Shown here: positions 18,404-28,941 of the stretch, one piece after another
How the letters are laid out: each line of letters begins with the position of its first letter
Position numbering within the stretch: position 1 is the stretch's first letter
Source: Pseudomonas protegens
GTDB lineage: Bacteria; Pseudomonadota; Gammaproteobacteria; Pseudomonadales; Pseudomonadaceae
Assembly: GCF_003363755.1 (NCBI RefSeq)
Contig: NZ_CP031396.1
Location: 2,728,001-2,792,000, forward strand
Direction: 5' to 3'
DNA length: 64,000 nt
Translations under genes and position numbers: made by a program
The notes under the pieces: model-generated
Told to the model about the DNA's origin: nothing
Seen by the model: the letters and a program-made list of their open reading frames with translations, nothing else
The model's database searches: none

Positions 18404-18997
18404 ATGCGCCGTCTGCTACTCGCCCTGCCCTTCGCCCTGTTGCCGCTGGCCGTTGCCCAGGCCGCGCAAGCCCATGATCACGAGCATGAACACGGCAGCC
18501 TTGGCGCCCATGAACACGGCGTAGCCCGTTTGAACGCGGTGCTCGACGGCCAGGCCCTGGAGCTGGAACTGGAAAGCCCGGCGATGAACCTGGTGGGGTT
18601 CGAACACGCCCCCAGCACCGACGCCGACAAGGCCAAGGTCGCTGCCGCCCGCACTCAACTGGAACAGCCCCTGGTGCTGTTCAGCCTGCCCAAGGCCGCC
18701 GCCTGCACAGTGGCCAAACAGGAACTGGAGAGCCCGCTGTTCGGCGACAAGCCCGAAGCCGATGACCACGATGACGATGACAAGGACGCGGCAGGTCATG
18801 AACATCACCACGAACACAGCGAGATCCACGCTCACTACCAGTTCACCTGCGCCAAGCCGGACGCCCTGAAGCACCTCGACCTGGAACAAGTCTTCAAGAC
18901 CTTCCCCGCCACCCAGAAAATTCAGGTACAACTGATTTCGCCAAACGGCCAGCAAGGTGTCGAAGCCACCGCCAAGGCTGCCACCCTGAAGTTCTAA
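18404..18997 (+). CDS. ZrgA-like periplasmic zinc-binding protein (DUF2796)
   Basis: A 197-residue exported protein: signal peptide MRRLLLALPFALLPLAVAQA, a mature N-terminus rich in His (HDHEHEHGSLGAHEHG), a second His/Asp cluster (DDHDDDDKDAAGHEHHHEHSE) near residues 122-143, and YQFTCAKPDALKHLDL towards the end. This matches the DUF2796/ZrgA group associated with zinc acquisition. A Zur box lies directly upstream and an ABC system downstream, as in the PA4063-PA4066 operon of P. aeruginosa. Confidence 0.85.
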   Translation: MRRLLLALPFALLPLAVAQAAQAHDHEHEHGSLGAHEHGVARLNAVLDGQALELELESPAMNLVGFEHAPSTDADKAKVAAARTQLEQPLVLFSLPKAAACTVAKQELESPLFGDKPEADDHDDDDKDAAGHEHHHEHSEIHAHYQFTCAKPDALKHLDLEQVFKTFPATQKIQVQLISPNGQQGVEATAKAATLKF

Positions 18998-19008
18998 GCG
19001 CTGCGCCT

Positions 19009-19035
19009 GTAGCCGCGGCTTCCAGCGGCGGCTAC
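19009..19035. repeat. Inverted repeat after the ZrgA-like gene
   Basis: GTAGCCGC and GCGGCTAC form a perfect 8-bp stem around an 11-base loop within a 64-bp gap. It resembles a Pseudomonas REP unit. Lacking a T-run, it is more likely an mRNA-processing or stability element than a terminator. Confidence 0.5.
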
Positions 19036-19061
19036 ACCACTCACTGCATGATCGGCCCAAC

Positions 19062-19772
19062 ATGACCCAAGCACTCATCGAACTGTCCGACCTGGGCTTC
19101 AGCTGGCCCGGCCACCCTCAGTTGCTGGACATCCCGAGTTTCCGCCTGGAAGCCGGCGAAACACTGTTCCTCAAGGGCCCCAGCGGCAGCGGCAAGACCA
19201 CGCTGCTGGGCTTGCTGGGCGGGGTACAGAAACCCAATCAGGGCAGCATCCGCCTGCTGGGCCAGGAGCTGACCGAGCTGGCCGCCGGAGCACGTGACCG
19301 CTTTCGCGTCGATCACACCGGCTACATCTTCCAGCAGTTCAACCTGCTGCCGTTTCTCTCGGTACGCGAGAACGTCGAACTGCCCTGCCACTTCTCCAGA
19401 CTGCGGGCCAGCCGCGCCATTCAGCGCCACGGCAGCGTCGATCAGGCGGCTGCCACTTTGCTGGCCCATCTGGGTCTGAAGGACCCCGACCTGCTCGGCC
19501 GTCGTGCCGACTCGCTATCCATCGGCCAACAGCAACGGGTCGCCGCCGCCAGGGCCCTGATCGGCCAGCCAGAGCTGGTGATCGCCGACGAACCCACCTC
19601 GGCGCTGGACTACGACGCCCGGGAAGCTTTCATCCAACTGCTCTTCGCCGAGTGCCGTGAGGCTGGAGCCAGTCTGCTGTTCGTCAGCCATGACCAGAGC
19701 CTGGCGCCGCTGTTTGATCGCAATCTGTCGCTGGCCGAACTCAATCGCGCCGCCACGCCCGCAGAGGTCTGA
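19062..19772 (+). CDS. ABC transporter ATP-binding protein (LolD/MacB type)
   Basis: A 236-residue ATPase. The Walker A is GPSGSGKTT near residue 42, the signature LSIGQQQRVAAARAL near 149, and Walker B LVIADEPTSALD near 167, followed by the switch histidine in LFVSHDQ. FQQFNLLPFLSVRENVELP is typical of the LolD/MacB branch. It precedes a matching permease by one base and is probably co-regulated by the Zur box. In this setting it is thought to serve zinc homeostasis, but transport direction is not known. Confidence 0.88.
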   Translation: MTQALIELSDLGFSWPGHPQLLDIPSFRLEAGETLFLKGPSGSGKTTLLGLLGGVQKPNQGSIRLLGQELTELAAGARDRFRVDHTGYIFQQFNLLPFLSVRENVELPCHFSRLRASRAIQRHGSVDQAAATLLAHLGLKDPDLLGRRADSLSIGQQQRVAAARALIGQPELVIADEPTSALDYDAREAFIQLLFAECREAGASLLFVSHDQSLAPLFDRNLSLAELNRAATPAEV

Positions 19773-19773
19773 G

Positions 19774-21039
19774 ATGTATCTGTTCCGTCTAGCCATGGCC
19801 AGCCTGGCTAACCGCCGCTTCACCGCGATCCTCACCGCCTTCGCCATTGCACTCTCGGTCTGCCTGCTGCTGGCGGTGGAACGGGTCCGCACCGAAGCCC
19901 GGGCCAGTTTCGCCAGCACCATCAGCGGCACCGACCTGATCGTCGGCGCCCGCTCCGGCTCGGTGAACCTGCTGTTGTACTCGGTGTTTCGCATCGGCAA
20001 CGCCACCAACAACATCCGCTGGGACAGCTTCGAGCACTTCGCCAACAACCCTAAGGTGAAGTGGGCGATCCCGATTTCGCTCGGCGACTCCCATCGTGGC
20101 TACCGGGTCATGGGCACCACCGAGGCCTACTTCCAGCACTACCAGTACGGTCATCAGCAGAGCCTGCAACTGGCCGTGGGCCGGGCTTTCGCCAGTGATC
20201 CTTTCGAGGTGGTACTGGGGGCCGAAGTCGCCGATGCCCTGCACTACAAACTTGGCGACAAGCTGGTGCTGGCCCACGGCGTGGCGGCCATCAGCCTGGT
20301 CAAGCATGACGACAAGCCCTTCACCGTGGTGGGTATCCTCAAGCGCACCGGTACTCCGGTGGACCGCACGCTGCACATCAGCCTGGGCGGTATGGAGGCG
20401 ATCCACATCGACTGGCACAACGGCGTGCCGGCCCGTGGCGACGGTCGTATTACTGCCGATCAGGCGCGCAACTTGGACCTGACGCCCCAGGCGATCACCG
20501 CCTTCATGCTTGGCCTCAACAGCAAGATTTCGACCTTCGCCCTGCAACGGGAGATCAACGAATTTCGCGGCGAGCCGATGCTGGCGATCCTGCCCGGCGT
20601 GGCCCTGCAGGAACTCTGGAGCCTGATGGGCACCGCCGAGAAAGCCTTGTTCGTGGTGTCGCTGTTCGTGGTTCTTACCGGCCTGATCGGCATGCTCACG
20701 GCAATCCTTACCAGCCTCAACGAGCGTCGCCGGGAGATGGCCATCCTACGTTCGGTAGGCGCCCGTCCCTGGCATATTGCAACATTGCTGGTACTAGAAG
20801 CCTTTGCCCTGGCACTGTTCGGGGTCCTGGCCGGTCTGGGCCTGCTGTACCTGGGCATCGCCCTGGCCCAGGGCTACGTGCAATCGAACTACGGCCTGTA
20901 CCTGCCGCTGTCCTGGCCCAGCCAGTATGAGTGGACGTTGCTGGGCGGTATCCTGATCGCCGCGCTGCTGATGGGCAGCGTGCCGGCCTGGCGCGCCTAC
21001 CGGCAATCCCTGGCCGATGGCCTGTCGATTCGTTTATGA
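19774..21039 (+). CDS. ABC transporter permease (FtsX/MacB-like)
   Basis: A 421-residue inner-membrane protein: one N-terminal helix (FTAILTAFAIALSVCLLLAV), a large periplasmic domain of about 240 residues, and three C-terminal helices (ALFVVSLFVVLTGLIGML, LLVLEAFALALFGVLAGLGLLYL, WTLLGGILIAALLMGSVPAW). ERRREMAILRSVGARPW is the FtsX-family coupling segment. The ATG at 19774 follows the ATPase stop; the longer frame lies in that gene. Confidence 0.88.
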   Translation: MYLFRLAMASLANRRFTAILTAFAIALSVCLLLAVERVRTEARASFASTISGTDLIVGARSGSVNLLLYSVFRIGNATNNIRWDSFEHFANNPKVKWAIPISLGDSHRGYRVMGTTEAYFQHYQYGHQQSLQLAVGRAFASDPFEVVLGAEVADALHYKLGDKLVLAHGVAAISLVKHDDKPFTVVGILKRTGTPVDRTLHISLGGMEAIHIDWHNGVPARGDGRITADQARNLDLTPQAITAFMLGLNSKISTFALQREINEFRGEPMLAILPGVALQELWSLMGTAEKALFVVSLFVVLTGLIGMLTAILTSLNERRREMAILRSVGARPWHIATLLVLEAFALALFGVLAGLGLLYLGIALAQGYVQSNYGLYLPLSWPSQYEWTLLGGILIAALLMGSVPAWRAYRQSLADGLSIRL

Positions 21040-21049
21040 GCACCGCTTT

Positions 21050-21586
21050 ATGAAAGCCCAACGCCTGCTGCGCCCCCTGCTTGCCCTGTCGCTGCTGATC
21101 GCCACGCCGCTGTGGGCGGCCGGAGCGCCGAAGGATCTGACCTGGTCGGAAATGATCCCGCCGGACGCGCCGCCGGAAGTGCCGAACATGCAGCCGCTGC
21201 ACGACCTGTCGCAGATGAGCGATGCACTGGCCGCCGAATCGGCCCCCGCCGCCAAGCAGGACCTGCCCAATGCGCCGGTGGTGAAGAGCCTGGACGGCCA
21301 GACGGTGCGCCTGCCGGGCTATATAGTGCCCCTGGAAGTAAACGAGGAAGGCCGCACCACGGAATTTCTCCTGGTGCCCTACTTCGGCGCCTGCATCCAC
21401 GTGCCCCCCCCGCCGTCGAACCAGATCGTCCACGTCACCAGCGAGCTCGGAGTAAAACTCGACGAGCTGTATCAGCCTTACTGGATCGAGGGCGCCATGC
21501 AGGTCAAACCCTCTACCAGCGAGCTGGCGGACGCCGGCTACCAGATGGCGGCGCAGAAGATCTATGTCTATGAGTTGCAGGAGTGA
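21050..21586 (+). CDS. DUF3299 exported protein of the zinc operon
   Basis: A 178-residue protein with a signal peptide (LLALSLLIATPLWAAGA). Its core domain reads VRLPGYIVPLEVNE ... FLLVPYFGACIHVPPPPSNQI, the signature of DUF3299. The FGACIHVPPPPSNQ stretch has a Cys-His pair that could bind metal. It is the last gene of the Zur-box operon, matching PA4066 in P. aeruginosa. Exact role unknown. The ATG at 21050 is chosen because it starts the signal peptide. Confidence 0.82.
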   Translation: MKAQRLLRPLLALSLLIATPLWAAGAPKDLTWSEMIPPDAPPEVPNMQPLHDLSQMSDALAAESAPAAKQDLPNAPVVKSLDGQTVRLPGYIVPLEVNEEGRTTEFLLVPYFGACIHVPPPPSNQIVHVTSELGVKLDELYQPYWIEGAMQVKPSTSELADAGYQMAAQKIYVYELQE

Positions 21587-21686
21587 GTGCAGCAGCGGTG
21601 CCGGCTCGGACAGGGTTCGGGCACCAGGCCAAATGAGTGCAGAACAAAAGAATAGTTCAGCCCTGCCACCGGGGTTCGCCATTTCA

Positions 21687-21700
21687 TTGAGCTGAGTCAA
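21687..21700. promoter_or_regulatory. Anr/Fnr-like box
   Basis: TTGA-GCTGAG-TCAA matches the TTGAT-N4-ATCAA consensus at all eight outer bases and differs at the inner T and A. It lies 65 bp before the ompW ATG. In P. aeruginosa oprG (an OmpW) is known to be oxygen- and Anr-responsive, which makes the site credible. Confidence 0.5.
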
Positions 21701-21764
21701 GGCAGTCAACTTGACGATCCTTACCATTGGACATAGCCAATTTGAATCGTCCTTTGGAGCTCCC

Positions 21765-22463
21765 ATGCACAAGTCTCTGCTTAGCGCTTCCCTGATCGCG
21801 CTCGCACTCGCCGCCCCGATTGCCAACGCCCATGAAGCTGGCGATATCCTGATCCGCGCCGGTGCCATTACCGTCAATCCAAAAGCCAACAGCTCCGACG
21901 TCAAGGTCGACAGCGGCCCGTTGGCCGGCGCCAACCTGGGCGGCAAGGCGACCATGAGCAGCGACACTCAGCTGGGTCTGAACTTCGCCTACATGGTGAC
22001 CAATAACGTCGGTATCGAACTGCTGGCCGCCACCCCGTTCGAACACGATGTGAAGATCAAGGACACCTCCCTGGCCGCCGCCAACGGCAAGCTCGGTACC
22101 CTCAAACACCTGCCGCCGACCCTGAGCGTTGTGTACTACCCGCTGGATAGCAAATCGGCGTTCCAACCCTACGTCGGTGCCGGTATCAACTACACCTGGA
22201 TCTACGACGAGCACGTCGGCAGCCGCGCCCAGGCCGCAGGTTTCGACAATTTCCGCGCCAAGAACTCCTGGGGTCTGGCCTGGCAGGTCGGTGCCGACTA
22301 CATGCTGACCGACAAGATCATGGTCAACGCCCAGGTGCGCTACATCGATATCGATACCCGTGCGTATGTGGATAACAACGCCCTGGCCGCCGGCACCCGT
22401 GCCAAGGTCAATGTCGACGTTGATCCTTGGGTCTACATGGTGGGTCTGGGCTACAAGTTCTAA
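21765..22463 (+). CDS. oprG: OmpW-family outer-membrane protein (OprG-like)
   Basis: A 232-residue eight-stranded beta-barrel. The signal peptide ends at IANA/HEAGD. AGDILIRAGAITVNP, then LGLNFAYMVTNNVGIELLAATPFEH, HLPPTLSVVYYPL and the C-terminal MVGLGYKF with terminal Phe are all typical of OmpW/OprG. These porins allow uptake of small hydrophobic molecules. An Anr-like box lies upstream and a strong terminator follows. The ATG at 21765 starts the signal peptide; the longer frame adds unrelated residues. Confidence 0.92.
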   Translation: MHKSLLSASLIALALAAPIANAHEAGDILIRAGAITVNPKANSSDVKVDSGPLAGANLGGKATMSSDTQLGLNFAYMVTNNVGIELLAATPFEHDVKIKDTSLAAANGKLGTLKHLPPTLSVVYYPLDSKSAFQPYVGAGINYTWIYDEHVGSRAQAAGFDNFRAKNSWGLAWQVGADYMLTDKIMVNAQVRYIDIDTRAYVDNNALAAGTRAKVNVDVDPWVYMVGLGYKF

Positions 22464-22477
22464 GCCCGCCGACAATA

Positions 22478-22505
22478 AAAAAGGCGCCTCGAAAGGCGCC
22501 TTTTT
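22478..22505 (+). terminator. Rho-independent terminator after oprG
   Basis: AAAGGCGCC-TCGAAA-GGCGCCTTTTT, a GC stem flanked by A- and T-runs, just after the oprG stop. The symmetry means it can also end the convergent epimerase transcript. Confidence 0.85.
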
Positions 22506-22522
22506 CATGCCTGCACTTTCCC

Positions 22523-23452
22523 TCAGCGCCCCATCAGGCGGGCGAGGCCGACACTCATCGGAGTCGGCTCGGGAAACGTGAAGCGCTGCAGCAGACGCTG
22601 GTTGCTGGCGCGGGAATGACGGATGTCACCGGCCCGGGCCGGACCGTAGCTGATGGCAGGCAATTCGCCGACCACCTCGGCCAGGGCCGCAAGCATCTGC
22701 TTGAGGGTGGTGGCCTGATTCAGGCCGACGTTGACCGCCCCCACTTCCAGCTGCGGTGCCTCGATGGCCTGCACCAGCACCTGCACCAGATCACCGACGT
22801 AAACAAAGTCCCGCGTCTGCTCGCCATCGCCGAACACGGTAATGGGCAGCCCCTGTTGGGCCCGCTCGCTGAAGATGCTGATGACCCCGGAATAGGGCGA
22901 GGAAGGGTCCTGACGCGGACCGAAGATATTGAAGAAGCGGAAGATCGCCGGTTCCAGGCCATGCTGGCGCCGATAGAAATCAAAATAATGCTCGCTGGCC
23001 AGCTTGTCCGCCGCATAAGGGGTCAGCGGCGCCTTGGCCGTGTCCTCATCAATGGACTGGCCTTCGCCGTTGTTGCCGTACACGGCCGCGCTGGAGGCGA
23101 ACAACACCCGCTTGACGCCGCACTGGCGCATGGCCTCGCAGACATTCAGGGTGCCGATGAAATTGCTCTGGTGAGTCTGCACCGGATCGTCCACCGAGGC
23201 CTGTACCGAGGCCACCGCCGCCAGATGCGCCACGGCGCAACAGCCTTGCATGGCACGGCTCACCAACCCCGCGTCGGCGACGTCGCCCTCGATCAGTTCT
23301 ACCCGCGGGTCGTCCAGCGGCAGGTTGCTCGGTTTGCCAGTGGACAAGTCGTCCAGCACCCGCACCGAGTAGCCCTTGGCGAGTAGGGCGTCGGTCAGGT
23401 GCGAACCAATGAAACCGGCGCCGCCGGTGATCAATACAGGGCCATCAGCCAT
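22523..23452 (-). CDS. NAD-dependent sugar-nucleotide epimerase/dehydratase
   Basis: A 309-residue extended short-chain dehydrogenase: NAD motif GGAGFIGSHLTDALL near residue 10, VAHLAAVASVQASVDDP, the catalytic YAADK pair near 147-151, and FRFFNIFGPRQDPSSPYSGVIS, typical of UDP-glucose/GlcNAc 4-epimerase-like proteins. It overlaps the next gene by 8 bp, and the two probably act on a surface sugar. The ATG at 23452 starts the Rossmann fold. Exact substrate unknown. Confidence 0.82.
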   Translation of the reverse strand: MADGPVLITGGAGFIGSHLTDALLAKGYSVRVLDDLSTGKPSNLPLDDPRVELIEGDVADAGLVSRAMQGCCAVAHLAAVASVQASVDDPVQTHQSNFIGTLNVCEAMRQCGVKRVLFASSAAVYGNNGEGQSIDEDTAKAPLTPYAADKLASEHYFDFYRRQHGLEPAIFRFFNIFGPRQDPSSPYSGVISIFSERAQQGLPITVFGDGEQTRDFVYVGDLVQVLVQAIEAPQLEVGAVNVGLNQATTLKQMLAALAEVVGELPAISYGPARAGDIRHSRASNQRLLQRFTFPEPTPMSVGLARLMGR

Positions 23453-24329
23453 GACGATAAAACCTATCCAGTAAGGCCGGGAGCGCGGCACGCCAGGCGC
23501 GCGGCTTGATCCCGAAGGTATGAAGAATCTTCTTGCAGGCCAGCACCGCGTGCTGCGGTTCTTCGGCAGCATCGCCACAAGCGGCATGGGCCTGGGCAGT
23601 CGGGGCCTCGATGGCCAGCGGGTGCAGTTGCCGTGCTTCCGTCAGCACCGCCTGGCCCAGAGCCAGGGGCGTGGTCGCTTCCTGGCCGGCATAGTGATAG
23701 GTGCCCCACAGCGGCGCGGCACAATCGAGCTGCTTGAGCACCGAGATGATCACCCGCGCGGCGTCGTCCACCGGGGTCGGATTGCCCCGACGGTCGTCCG
23801 CCATCAACAGTTCTTCCGGGGATTCGGCCCGGGCCAGGAAACGCCCGAGAATGCCGTCGGAGCTGTCGTCCAGCAACCAGCCGAAACGCAGCAAGACGTG
23901 CTGCGGACAGGTGGCGCGAACGCTCTGCTCGATCCGCCACAGTGCCTGACCGCGCAGCCCCAGGGGCACCGGCTCGTCTTTCTCGCTGTAGGCGGTGGCC
24001 CGGGAACCGTCGAACACTCGATAGCTCGAAGGCTGCGCAAGAATGATGTTGTGATGCTGGCAAAGCTCCGCCAGCCGTTCGACCGCGCGCTCCTGAGCAC
24101 TCAGGCGTGCCTCGCTCACCGTCTCCGCCTGAAACCAGTCGAAGTAGTAAGCCAGGTTGATCAAGGCATCCGGGCGGGTGTCGTCGAGCAGTTGCGTGAG
24201 GCTCGCGGCATCCCAACCGTCTTGCGGCGGACGGGGGGCGAGGAAACCGATGTCCTCCTCCGCACCCAGGCGAATCAGCGCCTGCCCAAGGGCATTTCCG
24301 CCGCCCAGTAACATAAGGCGCATTCGCAT
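23445..24329 (-). CDS. RmlD-like sugar-nucleotide reductase family protein
   Basis: A 294-residue Rossmann protein. [18 protein letters not shown] at the N-terminus is the nucleotide-binding motif, [12 protein letters not shown] and [13 protein letters not shown] follow the RmlD (dTDP-4-dehydrorhamnose reductase) plan, and [12 protein letters not shown] and [11 protein letters not shown] recall the C-terminal half. The usual catalytic YxxxK is altered to a YSEKDEP-type segment, so activity is unclear. Upstream partner of the epimerase, which it overlaps. Confidence 0.7.
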   Translation of the reverse strand: MRMRLMLLGGGNALGQALIRLGAEEDIGFLAPRPPQDGWDAASLTQLLDDTRPDALINLAYYFDWFQAETVSEARLSAQERAVERLAELCQHHNIILAQPSSYRVFDGSRATAYSEKDEPVPLGLRGQALWRIEQSVRATCPQHVLLRFGWLLDDSSDGILGRFLARAESPEELLMADDRRGNPTPVDDAARVIISVLKQLDCAAPLWGTYHYAGQEATTPLALGQAVLTEARQLHPLAIEAPTAQAHAACGDAAEEPQHAVLACKKILHTFGIKPRAWRAALPALLDRFYRHG

Positions 24330-24549
24330 AGAGTCAGCAGGCCCAGTCTGTTCAGAACGATGGTTTGGATCGGCCAGTCCCGTGGGTTTGACCGTCGAGA
24401 ATTGCCGGAATCGTTGCATTTTGCGGGTTTGTGGCGCAAGCGTCACTGAGAAAGTGTCGGTGCGACCTTGTGCCCTCAGCGCCGACTGCGACGCCAGCTG
24501 CACAGCACGCTACTTGCAAGTTGCCCCGAGCGGCCGCATAAACCCATCC

Positions 24550-27500
24550 ATGACCCTCGCCGAATCCATGAACCCGGTCCTGGACGGTTTTCATCCCGCC
24601 GTCAGCGCCTGGTTCGAGCGCACCTTTGCCGCCGTGACCACGGCCCAGGCCCGCGCCTGGCCGTTGATCGCCCAGCGCCGCTCGACCCTGATCGCCGCCC
24701 CCACCGGCTCGGGCAAGACCCTCACCGCCTTTCTCGCCGTGATCGATGACCTGGTGCGCCAGGGCCTGGCTGCTGGCGGCCAGTTGCCGGACGCCACCCT
24801 GGTGGTCTACGTCTCGCCGCTCAAGGCCCTGAGCAACGATATCCAGATCAACCTGCAGCAGCCGCTGGCCGGCATCACCGAACAACTGCGTCTGATGGGC
24901 CTGCCGGAACTGTGCATCCGCACCGCGGTGCGCACGGGCGACACCCCGCAGAAAGAACGCAGCGCCATGCGCAAGAGCGCGCCACAGATTCTCGTCACCA
25001 CCCCGGAATCGCTCTACGTGCTGCTGGGTTCGGACTCCGGACGCAAGATGCTGGCCAGCACCCGCAGCGTGATCGTCGACGAGATCCACGCCCTGGCCGG
25101 GAGCAAGCGCGGCAGCCACCTGGCCCTGAGCCTGGAGCGCTTGCAGGCGCTGTGCGCCGAGCCCCTGTTGCGCATCGGTCTGTCGGCCACGCAGAAACCC
25201 ATCGAGGCCGTGTCACGTTTTCTGGTGGGGCATGAGCGGCCTTGCGACATCGTCGACATCGGCCATGCCCGCCCCCGGGACCTGGATATCGAAGTACCCC
25301 CGGTGCCGCTGTCGGCGGTCATGGCCAATGATGTCTGGGAGCTGGTGTACGAGCGCCTCGCCACCCTGAGCCGGGAACACCGCACCACGCTGATTTTCGT
25401 CAACACCCGACGCCTGGCCGAGCGGCTGGCCCGGCACCTGAGCGAACGCCTGGGCAAACAGGCGGTGGCCGCGCACCACGGCAGCCTGGCCAAGGAGCAG
25501 CGCCTGGAGGCCGAGCAGCGGCTCAAGGCCGGGGACCTGCAAGTGTTGATTGCCACCGCCTCCCTGGAGCTGGGCATCGATATCGGTGATGTCGACTTGG
25601 TGTGCCAGATCGGCTCGCCGCGCTCGATCTCGGCCTTTTTACAGCGCGTCGGGCGCTCCGGCCACCAGGTCGGCGGCACCCCGAAGGGCCGGTTGTTTGC
25701 CCTGACCCGGGACGACCTGATCGAATGTGCCGCTCTGCTGGACTGCGTGCACCGCGGCGAGCTGGACAGTCTGCTGATTCCCCATGCGCCGCTGGACGTG
25801 CTGGCCCAGCAGATCGTCGCCGAAGTCAGCTGCCAGGAATGGCCGGAAGGAGCGCTGCTGGACCTGCTGCGCCGGGCCACGCCGTACGCCGACCTGGATC
25901 AGGCCCACTACCAGGCCCTGCTGCAGATGCTTGCCGAAGGCTTCAACGGTCGCCAGGGCCTGCGCAGCGCCTATCTGCATCGCGATGCCCTGACCCGCAC
26001 CCTGCGCGGCCGTCGTGGGGCCAAGCTGACGGCGGTCACCAGCGGCGGCACCATTCCCGACAACGCCGACTACAGCGTGCTGCTGGAACCTCAGGGCCTG
26101 AACATCGGCAGCGTCAACGAAGACTTCGCCGTGGAAAGCATTGCCGGCGACGTGTTCCAGCTGGGCAACACCTCGTATCGCATCCTGCGGGTGGAAGCCG
26201 GCAAGGTGCGGGTCGAGGACGCCCAGGGCCAGCCGCCGAACATCCCCTTCTGGCTCGGTGAGGCCCCGGGGCGCAGTGCCGAGCTGTCCAGCGCCGTGGC
26301 CCGCCTGCTGGCGCAACTCGACGCCCTGCTCGGCGCGACGCCGGGCCAGTTGCAACCGGCCATCGACTGGCTGCAGCAGGCGCTGGGGCTGAACCGCGCC
26401 AGCGCCGAGCAACTGGTGGATTACCTGGCGCCCGCGCGCCTGGCCCTGGGCGCCCTGCCGTCCCAGGACACGCTGATCATGGAGCGTTTCTTCGACGAAT
26501 CCGGCGGCACCCAACTGGTGATCCACAGCCCCTTCGGCAGCCGCATCAACCGCGCCTGGGGCCTGGCCCTGCGCAAGCGTTTCTGTCGCACCTTCAACTT
26601 CGAACTGCAGGCTGCCGCCAGCGAGGACGCCATCGTCCTGTCGCTGTCTACCAGCCACAGCTTCGCCCTGGATGAAGTCTGGCGGTATCTGCATAGCAAC
26701 AGCGCCGAGCACCTCCTCATCCAGGCGCTGCTGGACGCCCCACTGTTCGGCGTGCGCTGGCGCTGGAACGCCGGGATCGCCCTGGCACTGCCGCGCTACA
26801 GCGGCGGGCGCAAAGTGGCGCCGCAGATCCAGCGGATGAAAAGCGAAGACTTGATCGCCAGTGTGTTTCCCGACCAGATCGCCTGCCTGGAAAACCTCGC
26901 CGGCGAACGGGAAATCCCCGATCACCCGCTGGTGGAACAGACCCTCGACGACTGCCTGCACGACGCCATGGACAGCGAAGGCTGGCTGCAGCTGTTGCGG
27001 CGCATGGAACAGGGTCAGGTGCGCCTGCTGAGCCGCGAGTTGCCGGCGCCCTCGCCCCTGGCGGCGGAAATTCTCAGCGCCAAGCCCTACACCTTTCTCG
27101 ATGACGCGCCCCTTGAAGAGCGCCGCACTCAGGCGGTATTGGCGCGGCGCTGGAGCGACCCGCAAGCCACCGACGACCTTGGCGCGCTGGATGCCGACGC
27201 CATAACCGCCGTGGCTGAAGAGGCGTGGCCAAACCCGGCCACGGTCGATGAAATGCACGAAGCCCTGATGAGCCTCGCCGCCATCAGCGAGGCTGAAGCC
27301 CAAGCCAACCCCCAGTGGCCGCAATGGCTCGCAACCCTGGCAGCCCAAGGCCGTGCCTGCCGCTTGCCGGTGGGCCCCAGTGAACAGGTATGGCTGGCCC
27401 TGGAACGCATTACCTGCCTGCAAGCCCTGTATCCCCAAGCGCCTCTGCAGCCGGCCCTGAACCCCGTACCCGGCTTCGATCAGGCCTGGGACCCGGAACC

Positions 27501-28835
27501 TGCGCGAGTGGAACTGATTCGCGCGCGCCTCAGCGGCTTTGCCCCCCAGACCCTGAGCCAGATCGCCGCCCCCCTGGGCTGCCTCCCGGGCAAATCACCC
27601 AGGCCCTGGTCCAGCTTGAAACCGAAGGCTATGTACTGCGGGGGCGCTTCAGCCCCGATTGCCAAGAAGAGCAGTGGTGCGAACGCCACCTGCTGGCACG
27701 AATTCACCGCTACACGGTCAAGCGCTTGCGCCGGGAGATCGAACCGGTGGCCCTGCAGGACTTCATGCGCTTCCTGTTCGACTGGCAGCACCTGTCCCCA
27801 GGCACCCAGGGCCAGGGCAGCGCCATGCTCGCCGAAGTGGTCAGCCAGCTCGCAGGCTACCCGGCGGCGGCCTCAGCCTGGGACAGCGACCTGCTGCCGG
27901 CGCGGATCAAGGATTACTCCGCCAATTGGCTGGATGAGCTGTGCCGTAGCGGCAAGGTGGTCTGGAGCCGGATCAACAGCACGGGCAAGACCGCCAGCAG
28001 CGCCCTGCGCAGCACGCCGATCGTGCTGCTGCCACGCTCCCAGGCCGCTCTCTGGAGCGCATTGACCTGTCCGGCCGACAGCCACGAGCTCTCGCCCAGG
28101 GCGCAGAAAGTCCACAGCGTACTGAGCCAGCAAGGCGCTCTGTTTTTCGATGAGCTGCTGCACGAAGCCCACCTGCTGCGCAGCGAACTGGAAAGCGTGC
28201 TCCAGGAACTGGTGGGCGCCGGCCTGGTGAACGCCGACAGTTTCGCCGGGCTGCGCGCCCTGATTACACCGGCGAGCAAACGCCAGAACCGCAGCAGCCG
28301 ACGAGGTCGCGGGGCCTTTGTCGGTGGCATGGACGATGCCGGACGCTGGGCCTTGCTGCGTCGTTCAGCGACTCAAGACTCGACAGCCACTCTGGAACAG
28401 GTGGCCATGACCTTGCTGCGCCGTTACGGCGTGGTGTTCTGGCGACTGCTGGAACGCGAGGCGGACTGGCTGCCCAGCTGGCGCGAACTGCTGCGCACCT
28501 TCCATCGGCTGGAAGCCCGGGGAGAGATCCGTGGCGGGCGCTTTGTCAGCGGTCTGGCCGGCGAGCAGTTCGCCCTGCCGGAAGCCATCCCGCTGCTACG
28601 GGAGGTACGCCGCCGGCCCCATGACGGCAGCCTGATCGCGGTGTGTGGCGTGGACCCGCTGAACCTTGCCGGCACCCTGCTGCCCGGGCCCAAGGTGGCG
28701 GCACTCAGTGGCAACCGCCTGGTGTATCGCGACGGCCTGCCCGCCGCGGCCGAGATCGGCGGCACCCAACACTGGTGGCTGGAACTGGAACCCGAGGCCG
28801 CCCAGGCCCTGCGCAACAAACTCATCCAGCACTGA
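24550..28835 (+). pseudogene. lhr: Lhr-type large ATP-dependent helicase, broken by a one-base frameshift
   Basis: Two frames together encode about 1,428 residues. The first (from ATG 24550) has Walker A APTGSGKT (51-57), DEIH (177-180), [19 protein letters not shown], and [12 protein letters not shown] of a superfamily 2 helicase, plus the winged-helix and Lhr-core domains. Near 27575-27582 the first frame departs from family sequence and the next frame continues with [21 protein letters not shown] to the stop at 28835. Restoring one C in CTGGGCTGCC (to GGCCTG) rejoins them. Lhr proteins work in DNA repair. This may be a true mutation or a sequencing error. Confidence 0.82.
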
Positions 28836-28941
28836 CCCTCCCCTGCGGGAGCCGGCATGCTGGCAGAGGCGGCAGCGTCAATCCCCGGCCATTGCCCGGT
28901 CTTCCCAACAGCTACAGGGCCGGGCTTTACCGCTGCCGGGT

